Notes: generated by a model from the letters alone, not told the origin. A stretch of DNA of 64,000 nt from Brockia lithotrophica (GCF_003633725.1 NZ_RBIJ01000002.1:6598-70597), one strand, 5' to 3'; positions 34,089-44,513 are shown, counted from the stretch's first letter. Translations and numbers: made by a program.

Positions 34089-35651
34089 CTACTCCCGCTC
34101 CGAACGCGCGCCCACCTCGCGCAAGATGAGCGACGTACCCGTCATCTCTGGCGGTTTGGGAATCCCCATCACGTCGAGCATCGTAGGCACGACGTCGCCG
34201 AGGACGCCGCCCTCCCGCAGGCGGATTCCCGGAAGGGTGACGATGAACGGGACCGGACTCAGCGTGTGCTGGGTAAAGGGTTCCCCCTCCGGCGTGAGCA
34301 CCATGTCCGCATTTCCGTGGTCGGCGGTGATGAAGGCGACGCCCCCGAGCGCGAGGACGGCGTCTACCACGCGCCCGAGGTTTTCGTCCACCGCCTCCAC
34401 CGCCCGAACGGTAGGCTCGAGCTTGCCGGAATGCCCGACCATGTCTGGATTGGCGAAGTTCAAAACGATGACGTCGGGGGGATCCTTGCGGAGGATTTCT
34501 AAGAGCGCGTCGGCTACCTCGTAGGCGCTCATTTCCGGCTTGAGGTCGTACGTGGCGACCTTGGGAGAGGGAATGAGCACGCGGCGCTCGCCCGGAAAGG
34601 GCTCCTCCCGGCCGCCGCTGAAGAAGTACGTGACGTGGGCGTACTTTTCCGTCTCGGCGATGCGAAGCTGCGTAAGCCCCGCCTCCGCCCAAACCTCCCC
34701 GGCCGTGCGCACGAGGTGCTCCGGGGGAAAGGCGACGCGTACGGGAAGGTTTGCCTCGTACTCCGTCATCGTCACGACGTAGAGGTCCTTCGGACGCCCC
34801 GGACCGCGGTCGAACCCGTGAAATTCCTCGTCTACGAGGGCGTGCACGAGTTGGCGCGCCCGGTCCGGACGGAAGTTGAAAAAGATCACCGCGTCGCCGT
34901 CCTGAAGACGAACTCGCGGACGGCCTTCATCGTCTACGAGGACACGGGGACGCAAGAACTCGTCGGTCTCGCCCGCGGCGTATGCTTCTTCGAGGGCGGA
35001 AATGGGGTCGCGGACGGGAATCCCTTCGCCGTAGACGATCGCGCGGTACGCCTGTTCCGTCCGCTCCCACCGGCGGTCGCGGTCCATGGCGTAGTAGCGG
35101 CCGATGAGGGTAGCGAGCGTCCCCACGCCCAAAGACGCCGTTACCTCGAGAAGGCGCGCCACGTCTCCCTTCCCGCTGGTGGGCAAGACGTCCCGCCCGT
35201 CGAGGAAGGCGTGCACGTAGACGCGGCCGAATCCCTGGCGCCGGGCGAGGTCGAGAAGGGCAAAGAGGTGGCGCATGTGGCTGTGCACGCCTCCCGGAGA
35301 GAGAAGCCCCATGAGGTGGAGGTTCTTCCCCCGATCCCGGGCGGTGCGAACGGCGTGAACGAAGGCCGGGATTTCGAAAAAGGAACCGTCTTCGATCGCG
35401 CGGTCGATGCGCAAGAGGTCCTGGTACACGATGCGCCCGGCGCCGAGGTTGAGGTGGCCCACCTCCGAGTTTCCCATCTGTCCTTCGGGAAGCCCCACGG
35501 CCGGTCCGGAGGCCCGAAGGAGCGTGTGCGGGTAGGTAGTCCAGTAGCGGTCGAAGTTCGGCGTGCGGGCGAGGGCGACGGCATTGCCGTACGTCTCTTC
35601 CCGAATCCCCCATCCGTCCAGCACGACGAGGAGGTACGGCCCCTTCCCCAT
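34089..35651 (-). CDS. gpmI: 2,3-bisphosphoglycerate-independent phosphoglycerate mutase
   Basis: Interconverts 3- and 2-phosphoglycerate using two Mn ions, 520 residues. The alkaline-phosphatase-type half has VVLDGWGIRE, MGNSEVGHLNLGAGRI (phosphoserine nucleophile in NSEVGH) and ADHGNADMV, with NPDMVGHSGKLE near the C-terminus; the inserted phosphotransferase half has HLMGLLSPGGVHSH and HAFLDGRDVLPTSG. ATG 35651 is chosen as AAAGGAG stands eight bases upstream. Known relatives in spore formers are very pH- and Mn-sensitive, which keeps 3-phosphoglycerate stored in forespores. Confidence 0.96.
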   Translation of the reverse strand: MGKGPYLLVVLDGWGIREETYGNAVALARTPNFDRYWTTYPHTLLRASGPAVGLPEGQMGNSEVGHLNLGAGRIVYQDLLRIDRAIEDGSFFEIPAFVHAVRTARDRGKNLHLMGLLSPGGVHSHMRHLFALLDLARRQGFGRVYVHAFLDGRDVLPTSGKGDVARLLEVTASLGVGTLATLIGRYYAMDRDRRWERTEQAYRAIVYGEGIPVRDPISALEEAYAAGETDEFLRPRVLVDDEGRPRVRLQDGDAVIFFNFRPDRARQLVHALVDEEFHGFDRGPGRPKDLYVVTMTEYEANLPVRVAFPPEHLVRTAGEVWAEAGLTQLRIAETEKYAHVTYFFSGGREEPFPGERRVLIPSPKVATYDLKPEMSAYEVADALLEILRKDPPDVIVLNFANPDMVGHSGKLEPTVRAVEAVDENLGRVVDAVLALGGVAFITADHGNADMVLTPEGEPFTQHTLSPVPFIVTLPGIRLREGGVLGDVVPTMLDVMGIPKPPEMTGTSLILREVGARSERE

Positions 35652-35762
35652 CCCCACATCTCCTTTCGTACCCCAGCGCGAAGAACGGTTCCGATGGCGC
35701 GGGGGTCGAAGACTCTCCGGTATCTCTCGAATGCCCTTCGTGACTTCCGCGGCGAAACGCCG

Positions 35763-36530
35763 TCAGCCTTCTCGCCACGCCTCAAGGGCGTTTCGGACGA
35801 GGCGGTAAAAGACGTCTGCCTCGAGGCTCTTGGAGCCCACGAGCGCTCCGTCGGAAACCCCGGGGCGCACGAATCCCCCCACGTTTTCGGGGTCCACGCT
35901 GCCGCCGTAGACGACGGGGACGCCGTCTGCGGCCGCCCCAAAGCGCCCGTGAAGGTACGTCCGAATGCGCGCTACGGCTTGCGCCGCATCTTCGGGAGTC
36001 GCCGGTGTGCCCGTCCCGATCGCCCATACGGGTTCGTAGGCGACGACGAAGGTTCCGGGAAACGCCTCGCGCCCCCCGAGCACCCCTTCCAACTGACGAA
36101 GGAGCACCTCTTCCGTCCTTCCCGCGCGCCGCTCTTCCGCCGTCTCCCCGACGCAGAGGACGGGGACGAACCCGCGGGCGACGAGGGCGTCGAACTTCCG
36201 CCGGAGGAAGGCGTCCTCCTCCCCCAGGATGTGCCGCCGCTCCGAGTGGCCGACGAGGACATACCGTACGCCGAGCTCCGCAAGCATGAGGGGGGAGATC
36301 TCCCCCGTAAACGCCCCCTGATCTTCTGGGTAGACGTCCTGCGCTCCGAGAGAAGCCCCCACGAGCGCCTCCCCTACCGCGGCCAGGGCCGTAAAGGGCG
36401 GAAAGAGGACGACTTCGGCCTCTTCCCCTAGGGGGGACTCCTCGACGAGGGAATTCCAGCGGGCCACGTACTCCCGCGCCTCGCGGACGGTCTTGTGCAT
36501 TTTCCAGTTTGCGCCGAGCCAGGGCTTCAC
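35763..36530 (-). CDS. tpiA: triosephosphate isomerase
   Basis: Interconverts dihydroxyacetone phosphate and glyceraldehyde-3-phosphate. Family motifs are GANWKMHKT (catalytic Lys), VGHSERRH (electrophilic His), [16 protein letters not shown] (catalytic Glu and mobile loop) and [12 protein letters not shown]. About 255 residues. GTG 36530 is chosen because GAGGTGG lies immediately after the pgk stop at 36541; the longer frame overlaps pgk. Fourth-base coupling with pgk is likely. Confidence 0.95.
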   Translation of the reverse strand: MKPWLGANWKMHKTVREAREYVARWNSLVEESPLGEEAEVVLFPPFTALAAVGEALVGASLGAQDVYPEDQGAFTGEISPLMLAELGVRYVLVGHSERRHILGEEDAFLRRKFDALVARGFVPVLCVGETAEERRAGRTEEVLLRQLEGVLGGREAFPGTFVVAYEPVWAIGTGTPATPEDAAQAVARIRTYLHGRFGAAADGVPVVYGGSVDPENVGGFVRPGVSDGALVGSKSLEADVFYRLVRNALEAWREG

Positions 36531-36540
36531 GTCTACCACC

Positions 36541-37722
36541 TCACGCATCCGGAAGGACGGCGATGCCCGGAAGCTCCTTGCCTTCGAGAAATTCGAGCGT
36601 CGCCCCCCCACCCGTGGAGAGATGGGAGACCTTGTCTTCCACCCCTGCGAGCTTCACGGCCGCAAGGGAATCGCCTCCGCCGACTACGGAATACGCGCCG
36701 CTCTCGGCAACCGCGCGGGCGACGGCGATTGTCCCTTCGGCAAACGGCGGGAGCTCGAAGACGCCCATGGGACCGTTCCACACGATCGTCCGCGCACCCT
36801 GGAGCCTTTCGCGGTAGAGCTCCCGCGTCCGCGGACCGATGTCGCCGATCCGGCCGTCCGCAGGAACCGCGTCCACGGGAACGACCTGCGTCTCCGCCGT
36901 CTCGGAAATCTCCGTTGCCACCACGGCGTCCACGGGAAGAAGGAGGTCTACGCCGCGCGCCTCCGCCTCGTGCAAGAGCCGACGGGCGACCTCCACGCCT
37001 TCGGGTTCGTACAAGCTCTGGCCTACCTCGTACCCCCGGGCGACGAGGAAGGTGTTGGCAATACCCCCACCTACGAGGAGCGCGTCCACGCGTTTGAGGA
37101 GGTTTTCGATCACGCCGATCTTGTCGGCGATCTTGGCCCCACCCAAGATGGCGACGAACGGGTGCTCCGGCTGCTCCAAAACATGCCGGAGAACCTCGAC
37201 TTCGCGGGCGAGGAGGAACCCCGAAACGGACGGAAGAAGCCGCGCCACCCCTTCCGTGGACGCGTGGGCGCGGTGCGCCGTACCGAAGGCGTCGTTCACG
37301 TACACGTCTGCGAGGCGAGCCAGGCGTGCGGCGAAGTCGGGGTCGTTTTTCGTCTCTTCGGGATAGTAGCGGACGTTTTCCAAGAGGAGCACTTCGCCGG
37401 GGCGGAGCTCCTCCGCCATGCGTTCGACCTCGGGGCCGACGACGTCCGGAGCGAGCTTCACCGGCCGACCCAAAAGCTCTTCCAGGCGGGCGCGTACGGG
37501 CGCCAGCGAGAACTCCGGGGCAAACGGGGCCTTCGGCCGCCCCAGGTGGCTTACGAGGATCACGCGGGCCCCTTCGCCAAGGAGGTACTCGATCGTGGGA
37601 AGGGCTTCCCGAATTCGGCGGTCATCCGTGATCGCCCCGTCTTTGATCGGCACGTTGAAGTCCACGCGTACGAGAACGCGTTTCCCGCGTACGTCAATGT
37701 CGCGCACCGTCTTCTTGGCCAT
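36541..37722 (-). CDS. pgk: phosphoglycerate kinase
   Basis: Makes ATP from 1,3-bisphosphoglycerate. The 393-residue protein has [74 protein letters not shown] and [11 protein letters not shown], covering both domains and the ATP site. ATG 37722 is preferred; GGGGGAGGAT stands upstream, and the longer frame does not match the family. No fusion to tpiA is present, unlike some thermophiles. Confidence 0.96.
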   Translation of the reverse strand: MAKKTVRDIDVRGKRVLVRVDFNVPIKDGAITDDRRIREALPTIEYLLGEGARVILVSHLGRPKAPFAPEFSLAPVRARLEELLGRPVKLAPDVVGPEVERMAEELRPGEVLLLENVRYYPEETKNDPDFAARLARLADVYVNDAFGTAHRAHASTEGVARLLPSVSGFLLAREVEVLRHVLEQPEHPFVAILGGAKIADKIGVIENLLKRVDALLVGGGIANTFLVARGYEVGQSLYEPEGVEVARRLLHEAEARGVDLLLPVDAVVATEISETAETQVVPVDAVPADGRIGDIGPRTRELYRERLQGARTIVWNGPMGVFELPPFAEGTIAVARAVAESGAYSVVGGGDSLAAVKLAGVEDKVSHLSTGGGATLEFLEGKELPGIAVLPDA

Positions 37723-37845
37723 GATCCTCCCCCTCTGCCGTAACCGGGTCTTCCGCGCTCGGCGGTCCACCGTTGCGCACCGAGTCAAATTTTACTATAC
37801 TTTTCGCACGAGGCAAAACGTACGGGCCGCCGACGCCGAGAGGGA

Positions 37846-38928
<1,083 letters not shown>

Positions 38929-39024
38929 TTACGGTTGCTTGGAGGCGCCCGAAACATGCGCGTGGCGTGATCCATCCCACCGGAAATATACTCCAAGAAG
39001 GGAGAGGGCGCAAGGAAAAGACCC

Positions 39025-39053
39025 TTGCGCCCCATCGTCGGGCGTGCTATAAT
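39025..39053 (+). promoter_or_regulatory. tRNA-Arg(CCG) promoter
   Basis: TTGCGC (39025-39030) and TATAAT (39048-39053) are spaced by 17 bases, 25 bases before the tRNA. Confidence 0.75.
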
Positions 39054-39078
39054 CCTCTTTGCACCCGGAAAACGGCGC

Positions 39079-39153
39079 GCCCCCGTAGCTCAGTGGATAG
39101 AGCAATGGCCTCCGGAGCCATGCGCGGGGGTTCGATTCCCTCCGGGGGCGCCA
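39079..39153 (+). tRNA. tRNA-Arg(CCG)
   Basis: A 75-nt cloverleaf with acceptor GCCCCCG/CGGGGGC, anticodon loop CTCCGGA (CCG) and encoded CCA. It is a single gene, divergent from gap. Confidence 0.94.
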
Positions 39154-39181
39154 TTTTATTGAGCTAAGAATTCTTAAAATT

Positions 39182-39484
39182 TTAAATACGAGAATCCCCG
39201 ACGGAAACCTCCTCCCTCGAGCTTGGGGCGAGGAGGGACTTCTCCCGTTCGAGATGGATAAGGCGGTCGCTCAAGCCTTCGAGGTAGAGAAGGCGGTGCC
39301 TGTGGACCACCACCGTACGGTCCAGCCCGAGTCCCGTGCGGGTGCGCACGATCAGCGCTTCGTCGTCGACGAGGCGGAGGATCGTCCCGCCGACCTCGAC
39401 GGGGCGACCGTCTCCCTGGAGATAGGCGAGGTATACCCTCTCCCCACGGGCAATCCATTCCTGGATCCTCCGGGAATTCCACAC
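39182..39484 (-). CDS. hypothetical small protein
   Basis: I do not recognise this 100-residue protein. It reads as a compact, mostly beta-strand domain (RVYLAYLQGDGRPVEVGGTILRLVDDEALIVRTRTGLGLDRTVVVHRHRLLYLEGL) with a charged tail, somewhat like small barrel proteins. GTG 39484 is chosen because GGAGGGCGAG stands about nine bases upstream; the frame runs further without a site. A competing frame on the same strand overlaps it, so the gene itself is only probable. It is divergent from clpP. Confidence 0.5.
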   Translation of the reverse strand: MWNSRRIQEWIARGERVYLAYLQGDGRPVEVGGTILRLVDDEALIVRTRTGLGLDRTVVVHRHRLLYLEGLSDRLIHLEREKSLLAPSSREEVSVGDSRI

Positions 39485-39673
39485 CGTCTCTCGCCCTCCC
39501 CGATACCGGGAATTCCTTCCTGGGTATCTTTTCTCCGCCCCCTTTGAGAAATCCTTCCCACAAACCAAAACTTGTCCGAATTTCCGTCTTCACGAAGAGA
39601 GCCGACTCGGATGGAAGAGGGTCCTCATCGATACGCAATTCCGACCCCGGGGAAGCGAAGGCAGAGAAAGCGG

Positions 39674-39690
39674 TTTTACCTTTATTGACC
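39674..39690. promoter_or_regulatory. CtsR-like operator at clpP
   Basis: TTTTACC-TTT-ATTGACC closely matches the tandem heptad recognised by CtsR (TTTGACC-NTN-TTTGACC), with one change in each heptad. It overlaps the -35 box of the clpP promoter, the usual place for CtsR repression. Confidence 0.75.
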
Positions 39691-39713
39691 TATGGGAAAG
39701 AGGGCGGTACAAT
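39685..39713 (+). promoter_or_regulatory. clpP promoter
   Basis: TTGACC (39685-39690) and TACAAT (39708-39713) are spaced by exactly 17 bases, 27 bases before the start codon. The -35 box is part of the second CtsR heptad. Confidence 0.85.
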
Positions 39714-39740
39714 GGAAACCGGAAAGGACGGTGAACGCTC

Positions 39741-40346
39741 GTGATCATTCCTACGGTGGTAGAACGTTCTGGGCGCGGAGAACGCGCGTACGACATCTAC
39801 TCGCGTCTCCTCAAGGACCGGATCATCTTCCTCGGTACGCCGATCGACGACGACGTGGCCAACCTCGTCGTCGCCCAACTCCTCTACCTCGCCGCAGAAG
39901 ATCCGGAAAAGGACATTTCCTTGTACATCAATAGCCCCGGCGGATCGATTACCGCGGGCCTCGCCATCTACGACACGATGAAGTTCGTCCGACCTCCGGT
40001 AAATACGATTTGCGTGGGGATGTGCGCATCCATGGGGGCGTTCCTCCTCGCGGCGGGGACCCCGGGCAAGCGCTTTGCCCTGCCCAACAGCGAGATCATG
40101 ATCCACCAGCCCTGGGGAGGGGCGGAAGGCCAGGCGACGGACATCGCGATCCACGCGCGGCGGATTTTGCGCATGCGCGACCGCCTCAACAGCCTTCTCT
40201 CCGAAATGACGGGACAGCCCCTTGCGCGCATCGCCCAGGATACGGAACGCGACCGCTTCCTCACCGCAGAAGAAGCAAAGGAGTACGGAATCATCGACCA
40301 CGTGATTACGCGGCCCACGGACGTCCGCCTGGAGCACGCTTCGTAA
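39741..40346 (+). CDS. clpP: ATP-dependent Clp protease proteolytic subunit
   Basis: The serine peptidase ring that degrades proteins delivered by ClpC, ClpX or related ATPases. The 201-residue protein has the catalytic Ser in [15 protein letters not shown], His in [13 protein letters not shown] and Asp in [40 protein letters not shown] forms the oxyanion loop. The GTG start is preceded by GGAAAGGACGG. A CtsR-like operator covers the promoter, so induction by heat or other protein stress is expected. Confidence 0.97.
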   Translation: MIIPTVVERSGRGERAYDIYSRLLKDRIIFLGTPIDDDVANLVVAQLLYLAAEDPEKDISLYINSPGGSITAGLAIYDTMKFVRPPVNTICVGMCASMGAFLLAAGTPGKRFALPNSEIMIHQPWGGAEGQATDIAIHARRILRMRDRLNSLLSEMTGQPLARIAQDTERDRFLTAEEAKEYGIIDHVITRPTDVRLEHAS

Positions 40347-40365
40347 TCCCCTTTTCCGTCACGTC

Positions 40366-40402
40366 GAGGGGCGCACCAAATTGGTGCGCCCCTCGGCACG
40401 TT
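40366..40402. terminator. bidirectional terminator clpP / crh
   Basis: GAGGGGCGCACCAA-A-TTGGTGCGCCCCTC forms a 14-base stem, followed by GGCACGTTTT on the plus strand. Confidence 0.85.
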
Positions 40403-40415
40403 TTCGGGCGACGCT

Positions 40416-40682
40416 CTAGACTTCCACGGGGTATTCGTGGGAGAGGAACTTCGCGAGGGCCGCTACCGCCTCTTCGGCGTCGGGGCCGTCCGCAACGAGG
40501 ACGACTTCCTCGCCAGCGGCAAGGGCGAGCCCCATGACGCCCATGATGCTCTTGGCGTTCACGCGGTGATCGCCCCGCTCGAGGTACACGTTGGCGCGAA
40601 AGCGATTCGCCTGCTGGACGAAGCGGGCAGCCGATCGGGCGCGGAGACCCCCGTGCAGGCGAATCGTCACCGGTTTCGTCAC
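40416..40682 (-). CDS. crh: Crh-type catabolite-repression HPr
   Basis: An HPr-like regulator of 88 residues. It aligns closely with B. subtilis Crh: RLHGGLRARSAARFVQQANRF, then VNAKSIMGVMGLALAAGEEVVLVADG. The serine phosphorylated by HPr kinase is kept (Ser45 here, in AKSIMG), but the PTS histidine of HPr (position 15) is Arg14, where Crh has Gln. It can therefore act only in regulation, probably as Ser-P co-repressor of CcpA or as a sensor binding other enzymes, not in phosphotransfer. GTG 40682 with AAAGGTGG upstream is preferred; GTG 40691 is possible. It ends the nudix-rapZ-yvcK-whiA-crh unit, as in B. subtilis. Confidence 0.88.
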   Translation of the reverse strand: MTKPVTIRLHGGLRARSAARFVQQANRFRANVYLERGDHRVNAKSIMGVMGLALAAGEEVVLVADGPDAEEAVAALAKFLSHEYPVEV

Positions 40683-40737
40683 CAGGGCCACCTTTCGTCC
40701 CTCGCTTTCCTGCGAGAAAACCACGGAACTAAGGGTA

Positions 40738-41733
40738 TTATACACCGCCGGGTTTTTCCCGCGCGACCTGCGAATGAAGTCGGCGGGAGATCTCGATGAG
40801 CCTCCGCATGCGGTGGTTGACGCCGGATTTCCCGATCGGACCCGACGGCACGTACCTCCCCAGCTCAGCGAGGCTGACCTCGGGATGCGCGAGTCGTGCC
40901 TCGGCAATCTCCCGCAGGGCAGGAGGAAGGGAGGCGAGCCCTATGGTCCTTTCGATGGTGCGAATCGCCTCGATTTGGCGCATGCTCGCCTCGATCGTCT
41001 TGGCGACGTTAGCCGTTTCTCCGTTTACGAGGCGGTTGACCTGGCTTTTGAGCTCCTTGATCGCCCGCGCATCCTCGAGTTCGAGGACGCCGTGCGTGGA
41101 TTCGACGACCCGGAGAAACTCGACGATCTCCTCAACGTCCTTTAGGTAGAGGACGGGGCTCCCGCGGCGGAGGATCTCCTTGAAGTGCAGGGAAAAGGCG
41201 TCGGCGACTTCCCGAAGGAGTCTGGCTGCCTCCTCCGTAGGGGCGACGAGTTCTAGGTGGTACGGATGCGACTTCGGATCGCTCACCGTACCGCGGGCGA
41301 GAAAGGCGCCGCGGAGGAAGGCGCGTCGACAGGTAAGGGAGCGATGCCGCCGGAGAAACCTCCGCGCCAAACGCAAAGGGGAAGGACCTTCCAAGTCCCG
41401 AACTTCTGCACCTTCCGCCTTCGCCGTCAGAGAAAACAGGTGGAGAACGTCGGCATCGCCCAGGCGCAAAAGGTAGCGGCGGCGTTTGCGCAAGCGCTTT
41501 CCCGATTCGACGACGAGCTTCGGGACGACGCCAAACCCGCGCAGGCGATGGTACATCGCACGGGCAACGGCGGCATTTTCCGTAAGGAGGACGAAACCCC
41601 CGCCTTCCCGTTCCGCAGCGAGGAGGAAGAACCCGAGGACTTCCCCCAACGGGCAGTCGGCGCGGAGGGTACCTGCGCGGCGTACGAGTTCTCCCTTGAC
41701 GACCTCCGTAAACGACGCGCCCAGTTGTTTCAC
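40738..41733 (-). CDS. whiA: WhiA, DNA-binding cell-division/sporulation regulator
   Basis: A 331-residue protein with an N-terminal degenerate LAGLIDADG-homing-endonuclease-like domain (SFTEVVKGEL...LGFFLLAAEREGGGF; RRAFLRGAFLARGTVSDP) and a C-terminal helix-turn-helix (LPPALREIAEARLAHPEVSLAELGRYVPSGPIGKSGVNHRMRRLIEIS). In Firmicutes it influences division and chromosome segregation; in actinomycetes it controls sporulation septation. The GTG start overlaps the yvcK stop as GTGA. The long frame upstream lies inside yvcK and is ignored. Confidence 0.93.
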   Translation of the reverse strand: MKQLGASFTEVVKGELVRRAGTLRADCPLGEVLGFFLLAAEREGGGFVLLTENAAVARAMYHRLRGFGVVPKLVVESGKRLRKRRRYLLRLGDADVLHLFSLTAKAEGAEVRDLEGPSPLRLARRFLRRHRSLTCRRAFLRGAFLARGTVSDPKSHPYHLELVAPTEEAARLLREVADAFSLHFKEILRRGSPVLYLKDVEEIVEFLRVVESTHGVLELEDARAIKELKSQVNRLVNGETANVAKTIEASMRQIEAIRTIERTIGLASLPPALREIAEARLAHPEVSLAELGRYVPSGPIGKSGVNHRMRRLIEISRRLHSQVAREKPGGV

Positions 41734-42692
41734 CCCCTTACCGGTTCGCCCAAGAGCCCGAGCAACGCCTCCCCTACCTTTTCGCCGTCGTGGCGATAGT
41801 ACGTGTCCCCCATCTGGGCGAAATCCCCCCGGATCACGCGGTACCCTTCGCGTTCGAGGAGTTCGCCGTCGTCGCGAACGGGGAATTGCCCGCCCGCCGC
41901 GTAGCGGGCGGCGACCTCTGGAGGAACCTCTCCCGTGTGGACGAGCACGGCGTCGAAGCAGCGCCTGCCCACGTGCTCCTCGACCGCCCGGAGGTGGCCC
42001 ACGACGCCTAACCCGTCCGTCTCTCCGGGCTGCGTCATGAGGTTGACGACGTAGACCTTGGGGGCGGACGTGCGGCACAGGGCGTCCCGGAGCTCAGGAA
42101 CGAGGAGGTTGGGAATCAAACTCGTAAAGAGGCTACCCGGTCCGAGAAGCACGAGTTCCGCCTTGAGGATCGCCTCCACCGCCTCGGGGAGGGCCGGGGG
42201 CGCCTCGGGAACGAGAAATACGCGGCGAATTCGCTTCCCCACCTCGGGAATCCGCGATTCTCCGACGACGACCGTCCCGTCCTCAAATTCCGCGGCGAGG
42301 TTGACGTTTGCGTTGGCTGCGGGCAAAACCCTCCCGCGCACGCGCAGGATTCGGCTGAGTTCGAACACGGCACGGGAGAAATCGCCGTAGACTTCCGTGA
42401 GGGCCGCGAGCAAGAGGTTGCCCACGCTGTGGCCGTTCAATGCGCCGTCGGTGCGAAAGCGGTACGCCATGAGCCGATCGAGGGGTGCTTCCGCCTCGGC
42501 AAGGGCGGTGAGGACGTTTCGCACGTCGCCCGGAGCTGGAATCCCGAGCTCTTCCCGCAAACGACCCGTCGAGCCGCCGTCGTCGGCAACGGTGACTATG
42601 GCCGTAATTTCAAAGGGACCGCGCTTGAGCCCACGCAAAAGTTGGGAAAGCCCCGAACCGCCGCCCATGGCGACGACGCGAAAGGTACGCAT
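41730..42692 (-). CDS. yvcK: YvcK/gluconeogenesis factor, CofD-like fold
   Basis: A 320-residue UDP-sugar-binding protein needed in B. subtilis for growth on gluconeogenic carbon sources and normal cell-wall synthesis. It begins VVAMGGGSGLSQLLRGLK and has ADDGGSTGRLREELGIPAPGDVRN, GHSVGNLLLAAL, GPGSLFTSLIPNLLVPEL and NLMTQPGETDG, all typical of the family. It lies between rapZ and whiA, the conserved order. The start ATG has AGGGGAG upstream. Confidence 0.93.
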   Translation of the reverse strand: MRTFRVVAMGGGSGLSQLLRGLKRGPFEITAIVTVADDGGSTGRLREELGIPAPGDVRNVLTALAEAEAPLDRLMAYRFRTDGALNGHSVGNLLLAALTEVYGDFSRAVFELSRILRVRGRVLPAANANVNLAAEFEDGTVVVGESRIPEVGKRIRRVFLVPEAPPALPEAVEAILKAELVLLGPGSLFTSLIPNLLVPELRDALCRTSAPKVYVVNLMTQPGETDGLGVVGHLRAVEEHVGRRCFDAVLVHTGEVPPEVAARYAAGGQFPVRDDGELLEREGYRVIRGDFAQMGDTYYRHDGEKVGEALLGLLGEPVRG

Positions 42693-42767
42693 CTTCCCGG
42701 CTCCCCTCTCTTTGTCGCATGGAATGCCACTGTACGGCGTCCCGACCGCGGCCTCCTTGAAAGACGC

Positions 42768-43676
42768 TCATTCGGGCGGGGCGCACGCCGAAGACCGCTC
42801 GGCACGTTCGTCTTCTTCTCGGCGGACGTCGCGGTGAAACCGGCGCACTTCATACGTATCCGAAAGGCGGGCGGCAAGTTCCTCGGCGATGGCCACGGAA
42901 CGATGGCGTCCGCCCGTACACCCTATGGCGACGACGACTTCCGGTTTCCCTTCGCGTTCGTAGCGGGGAAGGAGGAAGCGAAGGAGGTCTTCTACCCGGG
43001 AAACGAACTCAGACGCATCGGGATCCGCCATGACGTACTCCCGCACCTGCGAATCGCACCCTGTGCGCGGCCGAAGCTCGGGGTCGTAGTGGGGGTTGCG
43101 CAAGAAGCGCACGTCGAACACGAGGTCGGCATCCAACGGAAGGCCATATTTAAACCCGAAGGTGAGGAGGTGCACCTGCACCCGGGTTCTGCCGTCATCG
43201 CGCAGCACATGGCGAAAGAGGGTCTCCCGCAGCTCCTCCGGGCGCAGGTGCGTCGTATCGAAGACGAGGTCGGCCTTCGCCCGAAGTTCTTCGAGCAGCG
43301 CGCGCTCGCGGCGAACGGCGTCGAGGAGGGAGCCTTCGTCCGCGATGGGGTGACGCCGCCGCGTCTCTTTGTACCTCCGTATGAGCACTTCGTCGCTCGC
43401 CTCGAAAAAGAGGATCGTAGGGCGAATGCCCAGGCGCAACAGATCCGCGTACCCTTCCTTCCAAGCGGCGAGAAGGCCGCGCCCGCGGGCGTCGATTACG
43501 ACGGCGACGTTTCGAATCCTCCCTTCGGCGCGGATCACGAGTTCGCCGAGCTTTCCCAAAAGGGATGGAGGGAGGTTGTCAACGCAGAAAAACCCCGCTT
43601 CCTCGAGGCTTCGCAGGGCCACCGTCTTTCCCGCTCCCGACAGTCCGGAAAGGAGGAAAAAGCGCACGTCTTCCAT
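42768..43676 (-). CDS. rapZ: RapZ/YvcJ-type nucleotide-binding protein
   Basis: A 302-residue P-loop protein. Walker A is GLSGAGKTVAL near residue 10 and the C-terminal family domain shows TFGFKYGLPLDADLVFDVRFLRNPHY, DPDASEFV and AIGCTGGRHRSVAIAEEL. In E. coli RapZ directs RNase E to the GlmZ small RNA; in B. subtilis the orthologue YvcJ hydrolyses GTP and affects competence, with no GlmZ system. The Firmicute role is expected here. ATG 43676 is preferred, with GGGAGGGAG upstream. Confidence 0.92.
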   Translation of the reverse strand: MEDVRFFLLSGLSGAGKTVALRSLEEAGFFCVDNLPPSLLGKLGELVIRAEGRIRNVAVVIDARGRGLLAAWKEGYADLLRLGIRPTILFFEASDEVLIRRYKETRRRHPIADEGSLLDAVRRERALLEELRAKADLVFDTTHLRPEELRETLFRHVLRDDGRTRVQVHLLTFGFKYGLPLDADLVFDVRFLRNPHYDPELRPRTGCDSQVREYVMADPDASEFVSRVEDLLRFLLPRYEREGKPEVVVAIGCTGGRHRSVAIAEELAARLSDTYEVRRFHRDVRREEDERAERSSACAPPE

Positions 43677-43804
43677 CGCCCGTCTCCCTCCCTCCCGCGG
43701 TTGGTCTCCCAAGCGTTGCTCGGCGCGCGGTCCTTCAGTCGGTTTCTTCGTCGGGAGCGTCCTCTTCGGAGTCCCAAAGTACGAGGGACATCACGGTTCG
43801 GCCC

Positions 43805-44266
43805 TTACACGGGGAGTGTTCCCGTGAGGCGGTGGGCGACGAGGGTGTAGTCTTCTTGGTAGAGAAACTCGCCGTGAAGGAACGACTCGCTTCCCAAAAG
43901 TTCGAGAATTGCGCGGCGGTCGCCGTCGGGCATGGGGAGAAAGTCGAGGTGCTCGACCTTCTGCCAGGCGAGGCTCCCCTCGCGGCAGAGGAAATCCACC
44001 TCCCCTTCCCACCGAGTGACCTCGAAGGTGTATAGCCTCCGCTCTTCCTTGGCGTCGTCGACGAACCGCAGGACGAACTCCCCCCGAAGGCGCATCTCGA
44101 GCGGGCGAAGTCCCGTCTCTTCGAAAACCTCACGGACAACGCCTTCCTCCGGGGATTCCCCCGGCTCGAGTTTTCCTCCGGGCAAAAACCAAAAGCCCGT
44201 GCTCGGCTTGCGGATCATGAGGATTCCTTCCGGCGAACGCAGAAGGGCGTTTACGATGGTCTTCAT
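43805..44266 (-). CDS. nudix hydrolase (YvcI-like)
   Basis: A 153-residue nudix enzyme, cleaving a nucleoside diphosphate linked to another moiety. The nudix box is complete: GGKLEPGESPEEGVVREVFEETGL, with the REVFEE Mg ligands. The position ahead of rapZ-yvcK-whiA-crh matches yvcI of B. subtilis. An 8-oxo-dGTP type activity is often annotated but is not established for this subgroup. ATG 44266 is chosen with GAGGTGA upstream; the in-frame GTG three codons earlier overlaps that site. Confidence 0.85.
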   Translation of the reverse strand: MKTIVNALLRSPEGILMIRKPSTGFWFLPGGKLEPGESPEEGVVREVFEETGLRPLEMRLRGEFVLRFVDDAKEERRLYTFEVTRWEGEVDFLCREGSLAWQKVEHLDFLPMPDGDRRAILELLGSESFLHGEFLYQEDYTLVAHRLTGTLPV

Positions 44267-44288
44267 GCCGGTCACCTCACCGCCCTCT

Positions 44289-44297
44289 ACTATAGCA
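44289..44297 (-). promoter_or_regulatory. extended -10 promoter of the nudix-crh operon
   Basis: On the minus strand TGCTATAGT is an extended -10 element (TGN-TATAGT), 22 bases before the start of the nudix gene. The -35 region is weak. Confidence 0.5.
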
Positions 44298-44439
44298 CCT
44301 TCACCTTTCGGGTACCACGTGCCCGTGCGCCGTGCGGGGATTCGGGAAAAAAAAATCGCGGGGTCGTCGTCCCCGCCGGAAACGGACCTCTATGGTGAAA
44401 GGGGGTCATTGCACCTTTAGCGTACACCCCCGATGCGCC

Positions 44440-44480
44440 CCACGGGTTAAGGTCCGTTCACAGGAACCTTAAAAGTTTGT
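44440..44480 (-). terminator. hairpin after trxB
   Basis: TTAAGGTCC and GGAACCTTAA form an imperfect palindrome with a seven-base loop between trxB and the nudix promoter. T runs are short, so termination efficiency is uncertain. Confidence 0.45.
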
Positions 44481-44513
44481 TACACGGGTCACGTCCCTCT
44501 GCCGTAGGGCGCC

